Shown piece after piece: positions 23,338-32,677 of a stretch of DNA of 64,000 nucleotides; within the stretch, counting starts at the first letter, position 1; each line of letters opens with the position of its first letter. A program made the position numbers and the translations under genes. The stretch is from assembly GCF_022513585.1 (NCBI RefSeq), contig NZ_JAKWBF010000009.1:104153-168152 (forward strand). Direction: 5' to 3'. This stretch comes from Gordonia gummivorans. GTDB taxonomy: Bacteria; Actinomycetota; Actinomycetes; Mycobacteriales; Mycobacteriaceae. Below the pieces are notes generated by a model. The model ran no database searches, was not told the DNA's origin, and saw only the letters and a program-made list of their open reading frames with translations.

Positions 23338-23840
23338 GCGCCTGTTGTCATTCCCTCTGTTGATATCCCCTCTGTCGACATCCCCTCTGTTGACATCCCC
23401 TCTGCCGCCTGTTGCAGCAGACCGAGGAGACGACCGAGTTCCCGGCGTCCGTCGGCGTCGAGCGCCTCGAACATGGTGGGGGCCACGCTCGGGTCGGCCG
23501 CGACGTCGGCAACGATCCGCGCGCCATCAGTGGTGATGGTGACCAGCCGGGATCGCCGGTCGGTCGGGTGCGGCTCCCGGGTCACCAGACCGCGGGAGAC
23601 GAGGTCGTCGACGATTCCACTCGCCGCCGGCGCGTCGACCCCCAGCCGGGCCGCCAGTTCGCGTTGCGGCATGGCCTTCACCGCGATTCGCCGCAGCGCC
23701 CGAAACCGGCTGAAGGGCATGTCGGTCAGCTCACTGATCCGGGCATGCGCGCCCGACTGATAATCGCGCACGAGACTGTTCATCGCGAACCACAGTTCGG
23801 TCACGGCCGGGGCAGCCTTGTCCGAGTCGGTTGTAGTCAT
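23334..23840 (-). CDS. MarR-family transcriptional regulator of the adjacent MFS pump
   Basis: The 168-aa protein shows the MarR winged helix: MPQRELAARLGVDAPAASGIVDDLVSRGLV with the wing DRRSRLVTITTDG. Such proteins repress an adjacent efflux gene and are released by small phenolic or drug-like ligands. The C-terminus is unusual, ending in a four-fold repeat of the pentapeptide type EGMST encoded by 15-bp DNA repeats. The two genes are translationally coupled. Two copies of a 16-bp palindrome lie at and just before its start codon, consistent with autorepression. Confidence 0.92.
   Translation of the reverse strand: MTTTDSDKAAPAVTELWFAMNSLVRDYQSGAHARISELTDMPFSRFRALRRIAVKAMPQRELAARLGVDAPAASGIVDDLVSRGLVTREPHPTDRRSRLVTITTDGARIVADVAADPSVAPTMFEALDADGRRELGRLLGLLQQAAEGMSTEGMSTEGISTEGMTTGA
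23350..23409. repeat. 15-bp tandem repeat inside the 3' end of marR
   Basis: Four consecutive near-identical 15-bp units of the type ATCCCCTCTGTTGAC lie in frame at the marR 3' end. They encode the C-terminal pentapeptide repeat and stop 13 bp before the MFS start codon. Because the unit is a multiple of three, copy-number change would lengthen or shorten the tail without a frameshift. Confidence 0.85.
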
Positions 23841-23862
23841 ACAACTGTTGTATTCCTACAAC
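23830..23862. promoter_or_regulatory. Tandem MarR-type operator, two copies of GTTGTA-N4-TACAAC
   Basis: Two perfect palindromes with identical arms occur in tandem: GTTGTA-GTCA-TACAAC at 23830-23845 and GTTGTA-TTCC-TACAAC at 23847-23862. The start-to-start distance is 17 bp. The first spans the marR start codon (23838-23840) and the second lies immediately upstream. A 16-bp palindrome is the expected size for a MarR dimer. Occupancy would block transcription or translation of the whole operon. Confidence 0.85.
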
Positions 23863-23891
23863 TACTTCGTGTCAACCCCTCGGCCCGGAGA

Positions 23892-26800
23892 TCACGTGTT
23901 GAAGTACTTGGCCTCGGGATGATGCAGCACGAAGGCATCGGTGGACTGCTCGGGATGCAGTTGCAGCTCCTCGGAGAGCTCAACCCCGATCCGCTCGGGT
24001 TCGAGCAACTCCATCATCTTCGCCCGATCCTCGAGATTCGGGCATGCACCGTAGCCGAAGGAGAAACGGGCACCGCGATACTCGAGGTCGAAGAAGCCCT
24101 GCGCGTTGTCCGGATCCTCGCTGTCCATGGCGCGCTCGCCGAAACGAAGCTCACTACGCACCCGCTGATGCCAATACTCGGCCAGGGCCTCGGTCAGCTG
24201 CACGCCGATGCCGTGCACCTCGAGGTAGTCGCGGTAGGAGTCGGCCGCGAACAGTTCGTTCGCGAAGTCCGCGATCGGCTGCCCCATGGTGACCAACTGG
24301 AACGGCAACACATCCACCCGGCCATCCCGCTGTGCAGCCTCTCGCGAGCGGATGAAGTCCGCGATGCACAGAAAGCGCGACCGATGCTGGCGTGGGAAGT
24401 CGAAACTGAACCGCACCGGCGCGTCCGGGGTCGGCTCGGTCAGCACGTGCACGGTGTCGCCGTCGCTGATCGCCGGGAAGTACCCGTACACCACCGCCGC
24501 GTGCTGCAGGATGCCCTCGGTCGACAGCCGGTCGATCCAGTGGCGCAGACGCGGGCGTCCTTCGGTCTCCACGAGCTCTTCGTACGACGGACCTTCGCCA
24601 CCGCGTGCACCGCGCAAACCCCATTGGCCGAGGAACAATGCACGCTCGTCGAGCAACTGCATGTACTCGGCGACCGGAACACCCTTGACGATGCGGGTAC
24701 CCCAGAACGGCGGCTCGGGAATGTCGTTGTCGGCGACCACATCCGAGCGTGCCGGCACCTCCACCGGCTCCTCGGCTGCCTTGCGCTTGGCGGCGATGCG
24801 CTTGGACCGGTCGTGGCGGGCCTTGCGTTCGGCGGCCTTCTCGGCGGCGGCGATCGCCTCGGGGCTGTCCGGGTCGGGCCCCTCGCCGCGTTTGGTCGCC
24901 ATGATCTCGTCCATCAACCGCAGTCCCTCGAAGGCGTCGCGTGCGTAGTGCACGTCGCCCTCATAGGTTTCGGACAGATCGTTCTCCACGTACGAGCGAG
25001 TGAGAGCCGCGCCACCGAGCAGCACCGGATAGGAGTCGGCAAGCCCGCGGGCGTTGATCTCCTCGAGGTTCTCCTTCATCACCACGGTCGACTTCACCAG
25101 CAGACCCGACATGCCGATGACGTCGGCCTTCTTGTCCGCGGCGACGTCGAGGATGGTGGTGATGGGCTGCTTGATGCCGATGTTCACGACCTCGTAGCCG
25201 TTGTTGGACAGGATGATGTCGACGAGATTCTTCCCGATGTCGTGGACGTCGCCCTTGACCGTCGCCAGCACGATGCGGCCCTTGCCGTCCTCGCCCGTCG
25301 ACTCCATGTGCGGTTCCAGATGTGCCACAGCGGTTTTCATGACCTCAGCCGACTGCAGCACGAACGGCAACTGCATCTGCCCGGAACCGAACAGCTCGCC
25401 GACGGTCTTCATGCCCGAAAGCAGCGTCTCGTTGATGATCGCCAGCGGCGGCTTTTCTGTCATCGCCGTGTCGAGGTCGTCTTCGAGGCCGTTGCGTTCA
25501 CCGTCGACGATGCGCCGTTCGAGCCGTTCGAACAGCGGCAGCCGGGCGAGTTCGGCGGCCCGCGATTCGCGCGCCGACGCCGCCGACACCCCCTCGAAGA
25601 GCTCCATCAGTTTCTGCAGCGGGTCGTAGGCAGGTGCGTCATCGGTCGCCGGACGCCGACGGTCGTACACCAGATCGAGCGCGACCTCGCGCTGCTCGTC
25701 GGGTATCCGCGCCATCGGCAGGATCTTCGACGCATGCACGATGGCGGTGTCGAGGCCTGCCTGCACGCACTCGTGCAGGAACACCGAGTTCAACACCTGC
25801 CGGGCAGCCGGGTTGAGCCCGAACGAGATGTTCGAGATGCCGAGGGTGAAGTGCACGTCCGGATGTGCCTCGTGGATGCGGCGGATCGCCTCGATGGTCT
25901 CGATGCCGTCGCGGCGGACCTCCTCCTGACCGGTGGAGATCGGGAAGGTGAGGGCGTCGATGATGATGTCCTCTTCGGCCAGACCCCAGTTCCCGGTGAT
26001 GTCGGCGATGAGGCGTTCGGCGACCCGGATCTTCCAGTCCGCGGTGCGCGCCTGCCCTTCTTCGTCGATGGTCAGTGCAACGACGGCCGCACCGTGCTCG
26101 ACGACGAGCTCCATGATGCGGGTGAACCGCGATTCCGGCCCGTCACCGTCCTCGTAGTTGACCGAGTTGACCGCGCAGCGGCCACCGAGGGACTCGAGTC
26201 CGGCGCGGATCACTTCGGGCTCGGTGGAGTCGAGCATGATCGGCAGCGTCGACGAGGTCGCGAAACGCCCGGCCAGCGCCGTCATGTCGGCGGCACCGTC
26301 GCGTCCGACGTAGTCGATGTTGAGGTCGAGCATGTGCGCGCCGTCGCGGGTCTGATCCTTCGCGATGTCGAGACAGCGCTGGTAGTCCTCGGCGAGCATC
26401 GCATCGCGGAAGGCCTTGGAGCCGTTCGAGTTCGTGCGTTCGCCGATCACCAGGAAGCTGGCGTCCTGGTCGAACGGAACCGCCGTGTACAGCGACGACG
26501 TCTCCGATTCGTGCTCGGGAACGCGGACCGCGGGTGTGGCGTCGGCGACCGCCGCGACGACCTGCCGGATGTGTTCGGGAGTGGTGCCGCAACACCCACC
26601 GACGAAGCCGAGTCCGAACTCGGAGACGAACGACGCCAGCGCTTCGGCGAGCTCGCCGGGTGTCAGCGGGTATTCGGCACCGTTGGGTCCCAGAACGGGC
26701 AGACCGGCGTTGGGCATCACAGATACCGGGACCCGGGCATGTCGGGACAGGTAACGCAGGTGTTCACTCATCTCGGCCGGCCCGGTGGCGCAGTTGAGGC

Positions 26801-27497
26801 CGATCATGTCGATCCCGAGGGGTTCGATGGCCGTCAGAGCGGCACCGATCTCCGAACCGAGGAGCATGGTCCCGGTGGTCTCGACCGTGACGTGCGAAAT
26901 GATCGGGATGCGACGGCCGAGTTCGTCCATGGCGCGACGTGCGGCGACCACCGCAGCCTTGACCTGCAGGAGGTCCTGGGAGGTCTCCACCAGGATCGCG
27001 TCGGCCCCGCCGTCGAGCATGCCGGCAACACACTCGTAGTAGGCGTCGCGGATGACGGCGAAGGTGGTGTGGCCGAGGCTGGGCAGCTTGGTCCCGGGTC
27101 CGATCGAGCCGAGCACATAGCGATCGGTGCCGTCGGCCGAGCGACCCATCTCGTCGGCGACCCCGCGAGCGATCGCGGTGCCCTTGTAGGCGAGTTCCCG
27201 AATGCGGTCGGCGATGTCGTAATCACCCAGATTGGAGAGATTGCAGCCGAAGGTGTTGGTCTCCACGGCGTCGGCCCCGGCCTCGAAGTAGGCGCGGTGG
27301 ATTCCCTCCAGCACGTCGGGGCGGTTGTCGTTGAGGATCTCGTTGCAGCCCTCGAGGCCGTTGAAATCGTCCAGCGTGAGGTCGGCGGCCTGCAGCATGG
27401 TGCCCATCGCTCCGTCGCCGATGAGCACGCGCCGCGACATCGCCGACATGAATGTCGTGTCGAAGTCGGCGTGCGGTGTGCGGTGATCGGAGGACAT
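23892..27497 (-). CDS. metH: Cobalamin-dependent methionine synthase
   Basis: MetH transfers a methyl group from methyltetrahydrofolate to homocysteine through methylcobalamin. The 1201-aa protein has four modules. These are an Hcy-binding barrel (zinc ligands in FGCNLSNL and GGCCGTTPEH, Cys302 and Cys303), a pterin-binding barrel, a B12 domain (DVHDIGKN, axial His at about residue 752) and a C-terminal AdoMet reactivation domain. The open frame runs on into the next gene, but ATG 27497 gives the family start. No cobalamin riboswitch fits in the 51-bp gap to the divergent PAC2 gene. Confidence 0.97.
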   Translation of the reverse strand: MSSDHRTPHADFDTTFMSAMSRRVLIGDGAMGTMLQAADLTLDDFNGLEGCNEILNDNRPDVLEGIHRAYFEAGADAVETNTFGCNLSNLGDYDIADRIRELAYKGTAIARGVADEMGRSADGTDRYVLGSIGPGTKLPSLGHTTFAVIRDAYYECVAGMLDGGADAILVETSQDLLQVKAAVVAARRAMDELGRRIPIISHVTVETTGTMLLGSEIGAALTAIEPLGIDMIGLNCATGPAEMSEHLRYLSRHARVPVSVMPNAGLPVLGPNGAEYPLTPGELAEALASFVSEFGLGFVGGCCGTTPEHIRQVVAAVADATPAVRVPEHESETSSLYTAVPFDQDASFLVIGERTNSNGSKAFRDAMLAEDYQRCLDIAKDQTRDGAHMLDLNIDYVGRDGAADMTALAGRFATSSTLPIMLDSTEPEVIRAGLESLGGRCAVNSVNYEDGDGPESRFTRIMELVVEHGAAVVALTIDEEGQARTADWKIRVAERLIADITGNWGLAEEDIIIDALTFPISTGQEEVRRDGIETIEAIRRIHEAHPDVHFTLGISNISFGLNPAARQVLNSVFLHECVQAGLDTAIVHASKILPMARIPDEQREVALDLVYDRRRPATDDAPAYDPLQKLMELFEGVSAASARESRAAELARLPLFERLERRIVDGERNGLEDDLDTAMTEKPPLAIINETLLSGMKTVGELFGSGQMQLPFVLQSAEVMKTAVAHLEPHMESTGEDGKGRIVLATVKGDVHDIGKNLVDIILSNNGYEVVNIGIKQPITTILDVAADKKADVIGMSGLLVKSTVVMKENLEEINARGLADSYPVLLGGAALTRSYVENDLSETYEGDVHYARDAFEGLRLMDEIMATKRGEGPDPDSPEAIAAAEKAAERKARHDRSKRIAAKRKAAEEPVEVPARSDVVADNDIPEPPFWGTRIVKGVPVAEYMQLLDERALFLGQWGLRGARGGEGPSYEELVETEGRPRLRHWIDRLSTEGILQHAAVVYGYFPAISDGDTVHVLTEPTPDAPVRFSFDFPRQHRSRFLCIADFIRSREAAQRDGRVDVLPFQLVTMGQPIADFANELFAADSYRDYLEVHGIGVQLTEALAEYWHQRVRSELRFGERAMDSEDPDNAQGFFDLEYRGARFSFGYGACPNLEDRAKMMELLEPERIGVELSEELQLHPEQSTDAFVLHHPEAKYFNT

Positions 27498-27548
27498 GGT
27501 GGTCAGCGTAGTTCGCTCTCTCTCGGGGTTCGGTCGTAGGCTGGTTCG

Positions 27549-28430
27549 GTGAACGCTGAGCAGATGCCGAATCTTCCCCAGCTGCGCCGTCCCATCCTGC
27601 TGGCAGCCTTTGAGGGCTGGAACGACGCCGGTGACGCTGCGAGCAGCGCTGTCGAGCACCTGGCGTTGATGTGGGACGCCGAGCCGCTCATCGACATCGA
27701 CTCGGACGAATACTACGACTTCCAGGTCAACCGACCCACCATCAAGCAGATCGACGGTGTCACCCGCCGCATCGACTGGCCCACGACGTCGATCTCGTAC
27801 TGCAGCCCGGTCGGTGCCGACCGTGACATCGTACTCGTCCGCGGAATCGAGCCGAACATGCGCTGGCGCGGCTTCTGCGCGGAGATCGTCGAACTCGCAG
27901 ACCGCCTCGGCGTCGAGACCACCGTGATGCTCGGCGCACTCCTCGCCGACACTCCGCACACCCGCCCGGTGCCGGTCACCGGCAGCGCCTTCAGCAGCGA
28001 GTCGGCCGCCCGCTACAACCTGGCCGAAAGCCGCTACGAGGGCCCGACCGGCATCACCGGGGTCCTGCAGGACATGTTCGTGCAGGCCGGGATGCCCGCG
28101 GTGTCGTTCTGGGCGGCCGTCCCCCACTATGTGTCCGCCCCGCCCAACCCCAAGGCGACGGTCGCGCTGCTCACCCGGGTCGAGGAGGTACTCGACATCG
28201 AGGTCCCGCTAGGCGCGCTGCCGGAGCAGGCCGAGGACTGGGAGCAGGCCGTCACCGAGATGACCGAGGACGACGAGGAGATCGCCGAGTACGTCCGGGG
28301 TCTCGAAGAACGTGGTGACGCCGAGGTCGACACCGACGAGGTCATGGCGAAGATCGACGGCGATGCGCTCGCGGCGGAATTCGAGCGCTACCTCAAGCGG
28401 CGTGGTGGGCCGGGATCGTTCGGTGGTTGA
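27549..28430 (+). CDS. PAC2-family protein
   Basis: The 293-aa protein begins with RRPILLAAFEGWNDAGDAAS and contains the PAC2-type core LIDIDSDEYYDFQVNRP. The C-terminus is long, acidic and probably helical. The family is named after eukaryotic proteasome assembly chaperones, and the actinobacterial members resemble Rv2125. Whether they have anything to do with the bacterial proteasome is not established. It is divergent from metH with a GTG start at 27549. Confidence 0.87.
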   Translation: MNAEQMPNLPQLRRPILLAAFEGWNDAGDAASSAVEHLALMWDAEPLIDIDSDEYYDFQVNRPTIKQIDGVTRRIDWPTTSISYCSPVGADRDIVLVRGIEPNMRWRGFCAEIVELADRLGVETTVMLGALLADTPHTRPVPVTGSAFSSESAARYNLAESRYEGPTGITGVLQDMFVQAGMPAVSFWAAVPHYVSAPPNPKATVALLTRVEEVLDIEVPLGALPEQAEDWEQAVTEMTEDDEEIAEYVRGLEERGDAEVDTDEVMAKIDGDALAAEFERYLKRRGGPGSFGG

Positions 28431-28451
28431 TCGGTCCGGAGCCAGCCGGGG

Positions 28452-28760
28452 CTAGCCGATTTTCTCGATCGACACCACCGGCGTGGTGATGCGCCAGGTA
28501 CGCACGTCCGGGTCGTCGGCGGCCCGAACCCAGAATTGCGCCGACTCCCCCACCCGGCACGACTTCACGCCGAGCAGCGGAATGTCCTCGGAGTCGCGCC
28601 GCAGTCTGCTGACGGTCCACTCTTCGTCGTCAGTGCCACCCACGCCGGGTGCGCGCAACAAAGTCTTGTCGTCCAGGTCGAGAAGATAGGTCGACGTCCG
28701 GGTGACGACAGTCCACACCCCGGAGTCGGTGTCCGGCTTGATCTCCTGCACGCGAGCCAC
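28452..28760 (-). CDS. Small conserved protein of unknown function
   Basis: About 102 residues are encoded from GTG 28760 (or GTG 28751). The sequence looks like a small beta-rich domain: SGVWTVVTRTSTYLLDLDDK, then LLGVKSCRVGESAQFWV and a conserved-looking end, TTPVVSIEKI. It has no signal peptide or membrane segment. It is convergent with the PAC2 gene and lies 46 bp downstream of mshC on the same strand, so it may be read with mshC. I do not recognise a family. Confidence 0.6.
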   Translation of the reverse strand: MARVQEIKPDTDSGVWTVVTRTSTYLLDLDDKTLLRAPGVGGTDDEEWTVSRLRRDSEDIPLLGVKSCRVGESAQFWVRAADDPDVRTWRITTPVVSIEKIG

Positions 28761-28806
28761 GCGAGCACTGTACCGACTCGCGGCCGCAACCACACTGCAG
28801 GGTTTG

Positions 28807-30048
28807 TCAGATGATCTCGACGCCCAGTAGCGCGTCGACGGCCCTGGCCAACTCGCCGGGCGCGTCGGCGAAGCCGCCGATTCCGAGTTCGACGTCGGCA
28901 CACCAAGCGTCGAGCGCGGCAAGCGCTTTCGGGGTGTCCAGATCGTCGGCGAGGTGTTGACGTACGCGGGCGATCACGGGTGCGGCATCCGGACCCGACG
29001 TGGCCGCCGCGGCGGTACGCCACCGCTGCAGACGCTGCTTGGCCGTGTCGAGGACCGCGTCGGTCCACATGCGGTCGGCGCGATAGTGATCCGCGAGCAG
29101 TGCCACCCGGATGGCGGCGGGGTCGACGCCGGCGCGCCGCAGCGCGGACACGAACACGAGGTTGCCGCGGCTCTTGGACATCTTCTCGCCATCGAGGCCG
29201 ACCATCCCCGTGTGCACGTAGTGCCGGGCGAATCGGCGCGCCCCGCGCAGAGCCTCGCCGTGCGCGGCGGAGAACTCGTGATGGGGAAAGATCAGGTCGT
29301 TTCCGCCGCCCTGGATGTCGAACTCGATCCCGAGCCGGTTCAACGCGATGGCCGCACACTCGATGTGCCAGCCGGGCCGGCCTGGGCCGAAGGGCGACTC
29401 CCACGACGGCTCACCCGGACGCACGGCTCGCCACAGAGCGGCGTCGAGCGGGTCCCGTTTACCCGGGCGGTCGGGGTCGCCGCCGCGTTCGGCGAAGAAC
29501 TTCTCCATCGTCGCGCGGTCGTAGCCCGACTCGTATCCGAACTGTTCGGTCGCGTCGGCGCGGAAGTACACGTCGGGGAACTCCGGGTCGTCGACGACAT
29601 AGGCCGCTCCGGAGGTCAGCAGTTTCTCCACCACCTCGACGACCTCGCCGATCGATTCGATCGCACCGATGTAGTCGCGCGGGGGTAGGACGCGCAACGC
29701 GGTCATGTCATCGCGGTAGAGCTGGATCTCGCGGCTCCCCAGCTCGCGCCAATCCACCCCGTCGCGTTCGGCCCGCTCGAACAGCGGATCATCGACGTCG
29801 GTGATGTTCTGCACGTAGTGCACGTCGTGCCCCTGGTCGCGCAGCACCCGGTTGACCTGATCGAAGGTCACATAGGTGGCCGCGTGGCCGAGATGGGTGG
29901 CGTCGTACGGGGTGATGCCACAGACGTACATCCTCGCCGTCGGGCCGGGCGCCACCGGCCGAATCGCGCGGTCGGCGGTGTCGTAGAGGCGGAGTGCTGG
30001 AGAGTCCCCGGCTACCACCGGGACATCTGGATCGGGCCAGGACTGCAT
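28807..30048 (-). CDS. mshC: Mycothiol ligase MshC (Cys:GlcN-Ins ligase)
   Basis: MshC attaches cysteine to GlcN-myo-inositol with ATP in mycothiol synthesis. The 413-aa protein is a cysteinyl-tRNA-synthetase relative. It has a zinc Cys in [20 protein letters not shown], the HIGH-like THLGHA, and KMSKSRGN as the KMSKS loop. The [12 protein letters not shown] segment carries further zinc ligands. It lacks a tRNA-binding C-terminus, which separates it from CysS. The start MQSW matches the M. tuberculosis enzyme. Its presence confirms a mycothiol-producing actinobacterium. Confidence 0.96.
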   Translation of the reverse strand: MQSWPDPDVPVVAGDSPALRLYDTADRAIRPVAPGPTARMYVCGITPYDATHLGHAATYVTFDQVNRVLRDQGHDVHYVQNITDVDDPLFERAERDGVDWRELGSREIQLYRDDMTALRVLPPRDYIGAIESIGEVVEVVEKLLTSGAAYVVDDPEFPDVYFRADATEQFGYESGYDRATMEKFFAERGGDPDRPGKRDPLDAALWRAVRPGEPSWESPFGPGRPGWHIECAAIALNRLGIEFDIQGGGNDLIFPHHEFSAAHGEALRGARRFARHYVHTGMVGLDGEKMSKSRGNLVFVSALRRAGVDPAAIRVALLADHYRADRMWTDAVLDTAKQRLQRWRTAAAATSGPDAAPVIARVRQHLADDLDTPKALAALDAWCADVELGIGGFADAPGELARAVDALLGVEII

Positions 30049-30178
30049 GCCTCCACTGTATTGGCAGCCTCCCGGTCGCCCTCCGCTGCCCGCCGGCTAG
30101 GTGCGAGCCTGCGAGCCTCGGAGCCCTGGCGAGGGAACATTGTCGTCTCACCAGGCCCTTCGAGGCTCTCGGGAGCTG

Positions 30179-31081
30179 TCAGAACGGCGGCCACGGAATC
30201 GGGCGGTGGCCGGGCGGCAGGGGCATGGCGGTCGTCTCGGCGATCACGAGCGTGCGAAGGGCAAGTGCGTCGATCTCGTCCCCGGTGATGTGCTCGGCCA
30301 GATCCGAACGCAGATCGTCGTCCGGCGATTCCAGCCGCCGCGCGAGATCGGCGAGGTCGGCGACGAGGTGCGCGGGCACGGTCTCACCCGCCCAGCCCCA
30401 GAGGACCGTGCGCAGTTTGTCCTCGGAATGCAGGCAGATGCCGTGGTCGATGCCGTAGACCCCGCCGTCCAGCCCCTCGAGAACGTGCCCGCCCTTACGG
30501 TCGGCGTTGTTGAGGATGACGTCGAGGACAGCCATCCGCTGCAGCCGCGGGTCGTCGGCGTGCACCAGTACCACCGGCTCGCCGATCGAGTCGAACGCTC
30601 GCAACACGGCCCGGTAGCCGACCGGAACGGCTCCCGGCGGGCACAGGTCGACCAGGTCCACCCGACCGTCCGGCAACTCACTCGGCGCACTCGGATGCGG
30701 GCGGTCGGTGTTGTCGGGTGTGTCGACCCACCGCTGGACCATGCCGAATCCCACGGGACCGTCACGCAGGACCGTCTCCGGGATGACACCCCACCCCAAC
30801 GCATCGGAGATCAGGTACGACGCCACCTCGCGTCCGGCCAGGGTGCCGTCGGGGAAGTCCCAGAGCGGCACTTCACCCCGGACCGGTTTGTACACGCATC
30901 GCAGTTCGACGTCGTCGAGAACGACGTCGCACACGAGGGTCGCGTTACTGGCCGACGGAATCCGTCCCAGAACCACCAACTCGCCTCGTCGGAGGACGTC
31001 GACGACCTCCACCGAGGATGATCCGGAGCCGGCCGGGTGGGGTTCTCCCTCGCCGATGCCCATGGGCTCACCGACCGACAT
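30179..31081 (-). CDS. SCO1664-family conserved protein (kinase-like fold)
   Basis: The 300-aa protein matches the actinobacterial SCO1664 family, which looks distantly like PI3/4-kinase-type enzymes. Conserved blocks include CVYKPVRGE.PLWDFPDGTLAGREVASYL (a possible nucleotide lysine), DVILNNADRKGGH and YGIDHGICLH. The last two resemble a catalytic DxxxxN and a DHG metal motif. ATG 31081 begins one base before the DUF3090 stop, so translation is coupled. The upstream continuation of the frame lies within that gene. The reaction is unknown. Confidence 0.8.
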   Translation of the reverse strand: MSVGEPMGIGEGEPHPAGSGSSSVEVVDVLRRGELVVLGRIPSASNATLVCDVVLDDVELRCVYKPVRGEVPLWDFPDGTLAGREVASYLISDALGWGVIPETVLRDGPVGFGMVQRWVDTPDNTDRPHPSAPSELPDGRVDLVDLCPPGAVPVGYRAVLRAFDSIGEPVVLVHADDPRLQRMAVLDVILNNADRKGGHVLEGLDGGVYGIDHGICLHSEDKLRTVLWGWAGETVPAHLVADLADLARRLESPDDDLRSDLAEHITGDEIDALALRTLVIAETTAMPLPPGHRPIPWPPF

Positions 31082-31082
31082 C

Positions 31083-31802
31083 TCAGGCCCGCGGGCCGGA
31101 CCCCGGCCCGTCCTCGGCAGACGGGTCGTCCGGCGAGTCGTCTGTCTGGTCGTCCTCCTCGGATGTCTCGAGCAGGCCGGGATCACCCTGGGCGGCCAGG
31201 CTGTTGAACACCTCGGGATCGATGAAGTCGAGCGATTTGCTCAGTTCGGCGCCGCGACGGTAGCCGTTGGTCCGCACGCAGAGGTGGCCGTCCGGGTCGA
31301 GCGGCTCACCACACATCGGGCACGGCTGACGTCCCGCCGAGATCACCGCGGACGAGCGCGCGGCGAACTCCCGCGCCGCCTCGGTGGACAGGAACACCCG
31401 AACGGCGTCGGGCCCCTCCTCGGTGTCGTCGAGCACGACACTCTCGTCGAATTCCCCCTCGGTGATGGCGAGCAGTTCGACCACCACGGCCTCCGACTCG
31501 GCGTCCCAGCCCAGCCCCATCGTGCCCACCCGGAACTCCGCGTCGACCGGCATCACCAGCGGACTGAGATCGTCGACCTGGTCGGTCTCCGGAGGTATCG
31601 GGGTGCCGAAGCGGCGATGGATCTCATCGAGGAGTGCGCCGATACGGTCGGCGAGGATCTGGACCTGCTGCTTCTCCAGCATGACGCTGACAATGCGGGT
31701 TTCGTGCACGGCCTGGAGGTAAAATGTCCGATCGCCCGGCTGGCCGATGGTCCCGGCGACGAAGCGGTCCGGACTTCGGAACACGTGGATCGCGCGTGAC
31801 AT
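31083..31802 (-). CDS. DUF3090 family protein
   Basis: The 239-aa protein matches the DUF3090 family of actinobacteria (Rv2134c-like). The N-terminus SRAIHVFRSPDRFVAGTIG is characteristic. A C-terminal CPMCGEPLDPDGHLC zinc-ribbon-like motif would bind a metal with four cysteines. An acidic tail ends the protein. A strong GGGAGGTGATG Shine-Dalgarno fixes the start at 31802. It sits between a histidine phosphatase and the SCO1664 gene, a trio found together in many actinobacteria. Its role is unknown. Confidence 0.87.
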   Translation of the reverse strand: MSRAIHVFRSPDRFVAGTIGQPGDRTFYLQAVHETRIVSVMLEKQQVQILADRIGALLDEIHRRFGTPIPPETDQVDDLSPLVMPVDAEFRVGTMGLGWDAESEAVVVELLAITEGEFDESVVLDDTEEGPDAVRVFLSTEAAREFAARSSAVISAGRQPCPMCGEPLDPDGHLCVRTNGYRRGAELSKSLDFIDPEVFNSLAAQGDPGLLETSEEDDQTDDSPDDPSAEDGPGSGPRA

Positions 31803-31830
31803 CACATCACCTCCCTGTCTGTGGGTCCCA

Positions 31831-32643
31831 TTATCCCGCTGCCGGCGCGCTGCCCGCAGGCCCAACCGGCGCAGGCATCTCGTCGTGGGCGGTTCCGGTG
31901 CTGCCCCCGACCACCGCGTCATCGGCGGCGTCGTGCGCCGACCCGTTTGAATCGTCGGCGGTGGCACCCGGGTTTGCTTGCACCGGTGGCGGTTTCGGCA
32001 CCGACAGCACCTCGGTGGTGTTCACCGTGTGCACGTACGGGCGAGTTGAGCCGTAGCGGATCACGCTGATCGACGCCGGATCGACGACGATGCGCTGGAA
32101 AGAATCCAGATGCATACCCATCGCGTCGGCGATCACCGACTTGATCACGTCGCCATGCGAACACGCCACCCAGACGCCCGAACCGTCCTCGCCGCCGTAG
32201 ATGCGGTCGAGCGAGCGGATCGCGGCGACCGCCCGCGCCTGGACGTCCGCGAGTCCCTCGCCGTCCGGGAACACCGCTGCCGACGGCTGCTGCTGGACCA
32301 CCTTCCACAGCGGTTCGGAGAGCAACTCGCGGATCGGACGGTTGGTCCACCCCCCGTAGTCGACCTCGGCGAGCGCGTCGACCACGACCTCGGGCACATC
32401 CTTGCGACCGTCTGAACCGTCGGTGGTCAACGCCGCGAGGAGCGGTGCCACCGTCTCTGCGCATCGCTGCAACGGGGAACGCGCGACGGCCCGGATCTCG
32501 TCACGGCAGACGCCGAGCCTGCGGACCAGGTCGTCGGCCTGCGCACGGCCGGTGTCGTCGAGACCCACACCGACGGTTCGTCCGGCGAGCACGCCCGAGG
32601 TGTTGGCCGTGGAGCGCCCATGGCGCACCAGAATCACGGTCAT
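31831..32643 (-). CDS. Histidine phosphatase (phosphoglycerate-mutase-like) family protein
   Basis: The 270-aa protein has the phosphohistidine motif LVRHGRSTAN at the N-terminus. It also has SPLQRCAETV, an acidic catalytic-region motif (ALAEVDYGGW) and the second catalytic His in VACSHGDVIKSV. The last 45 residues are a low-complexity Pro/Ala/Ser tail. The protein resembles Rv2135c, and the neighbours (DUF3090, uppP) agree with that block. The physiological phosphoester is unknown. Confidence 0.87.
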   Translation of the reverse strand: MTVILVRHGRSTANTSGVLAGRTVGVGLDDTGRAQADDLVRRLGVCRDEIRAVARSPLQRCAETVAPLLAALTTDGSDGRKDVPEVVVDALAEVDYGGWTNRPIRELLSEPLWKVVQQQPSAAVFPDGEGLADVQARAVAAIRSLDRIYGGEDGSGVWVACSHGDVIKSVIADAMGMHLDSFQRIVVDPASISVIRYGSTRPYVHTVNTTEVLSVPKPPPVQANPGATADDSNGSAHDAADDAVVGGSTGTAHDEMPAPVGPAGSAPAAG

Positions 32644-32677
32644 GAACCAACCTTAAGCACTGCCGAGGACGCACGTC

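Noticed and set aside
23412..27539. A 1375-codon open frame on the + strand opposite metH
   Set aside because: It is a GC-rich shadow of metH. The metH frame has all expected motifs, while the antisense product has no recognisable domain.
27498..27548. Cobalamin riboswitch before metH
   Set aside because: The gap is only 51 bp and shows no B12-box sequence, too short for the aptamer. I also saw none upstream of mutA.
27498..28127. N-terminal extension of the metH frame
   Set aside because: It is antisense to the PAC2 gene, and MetH proteins start at the equivalent of 27497.
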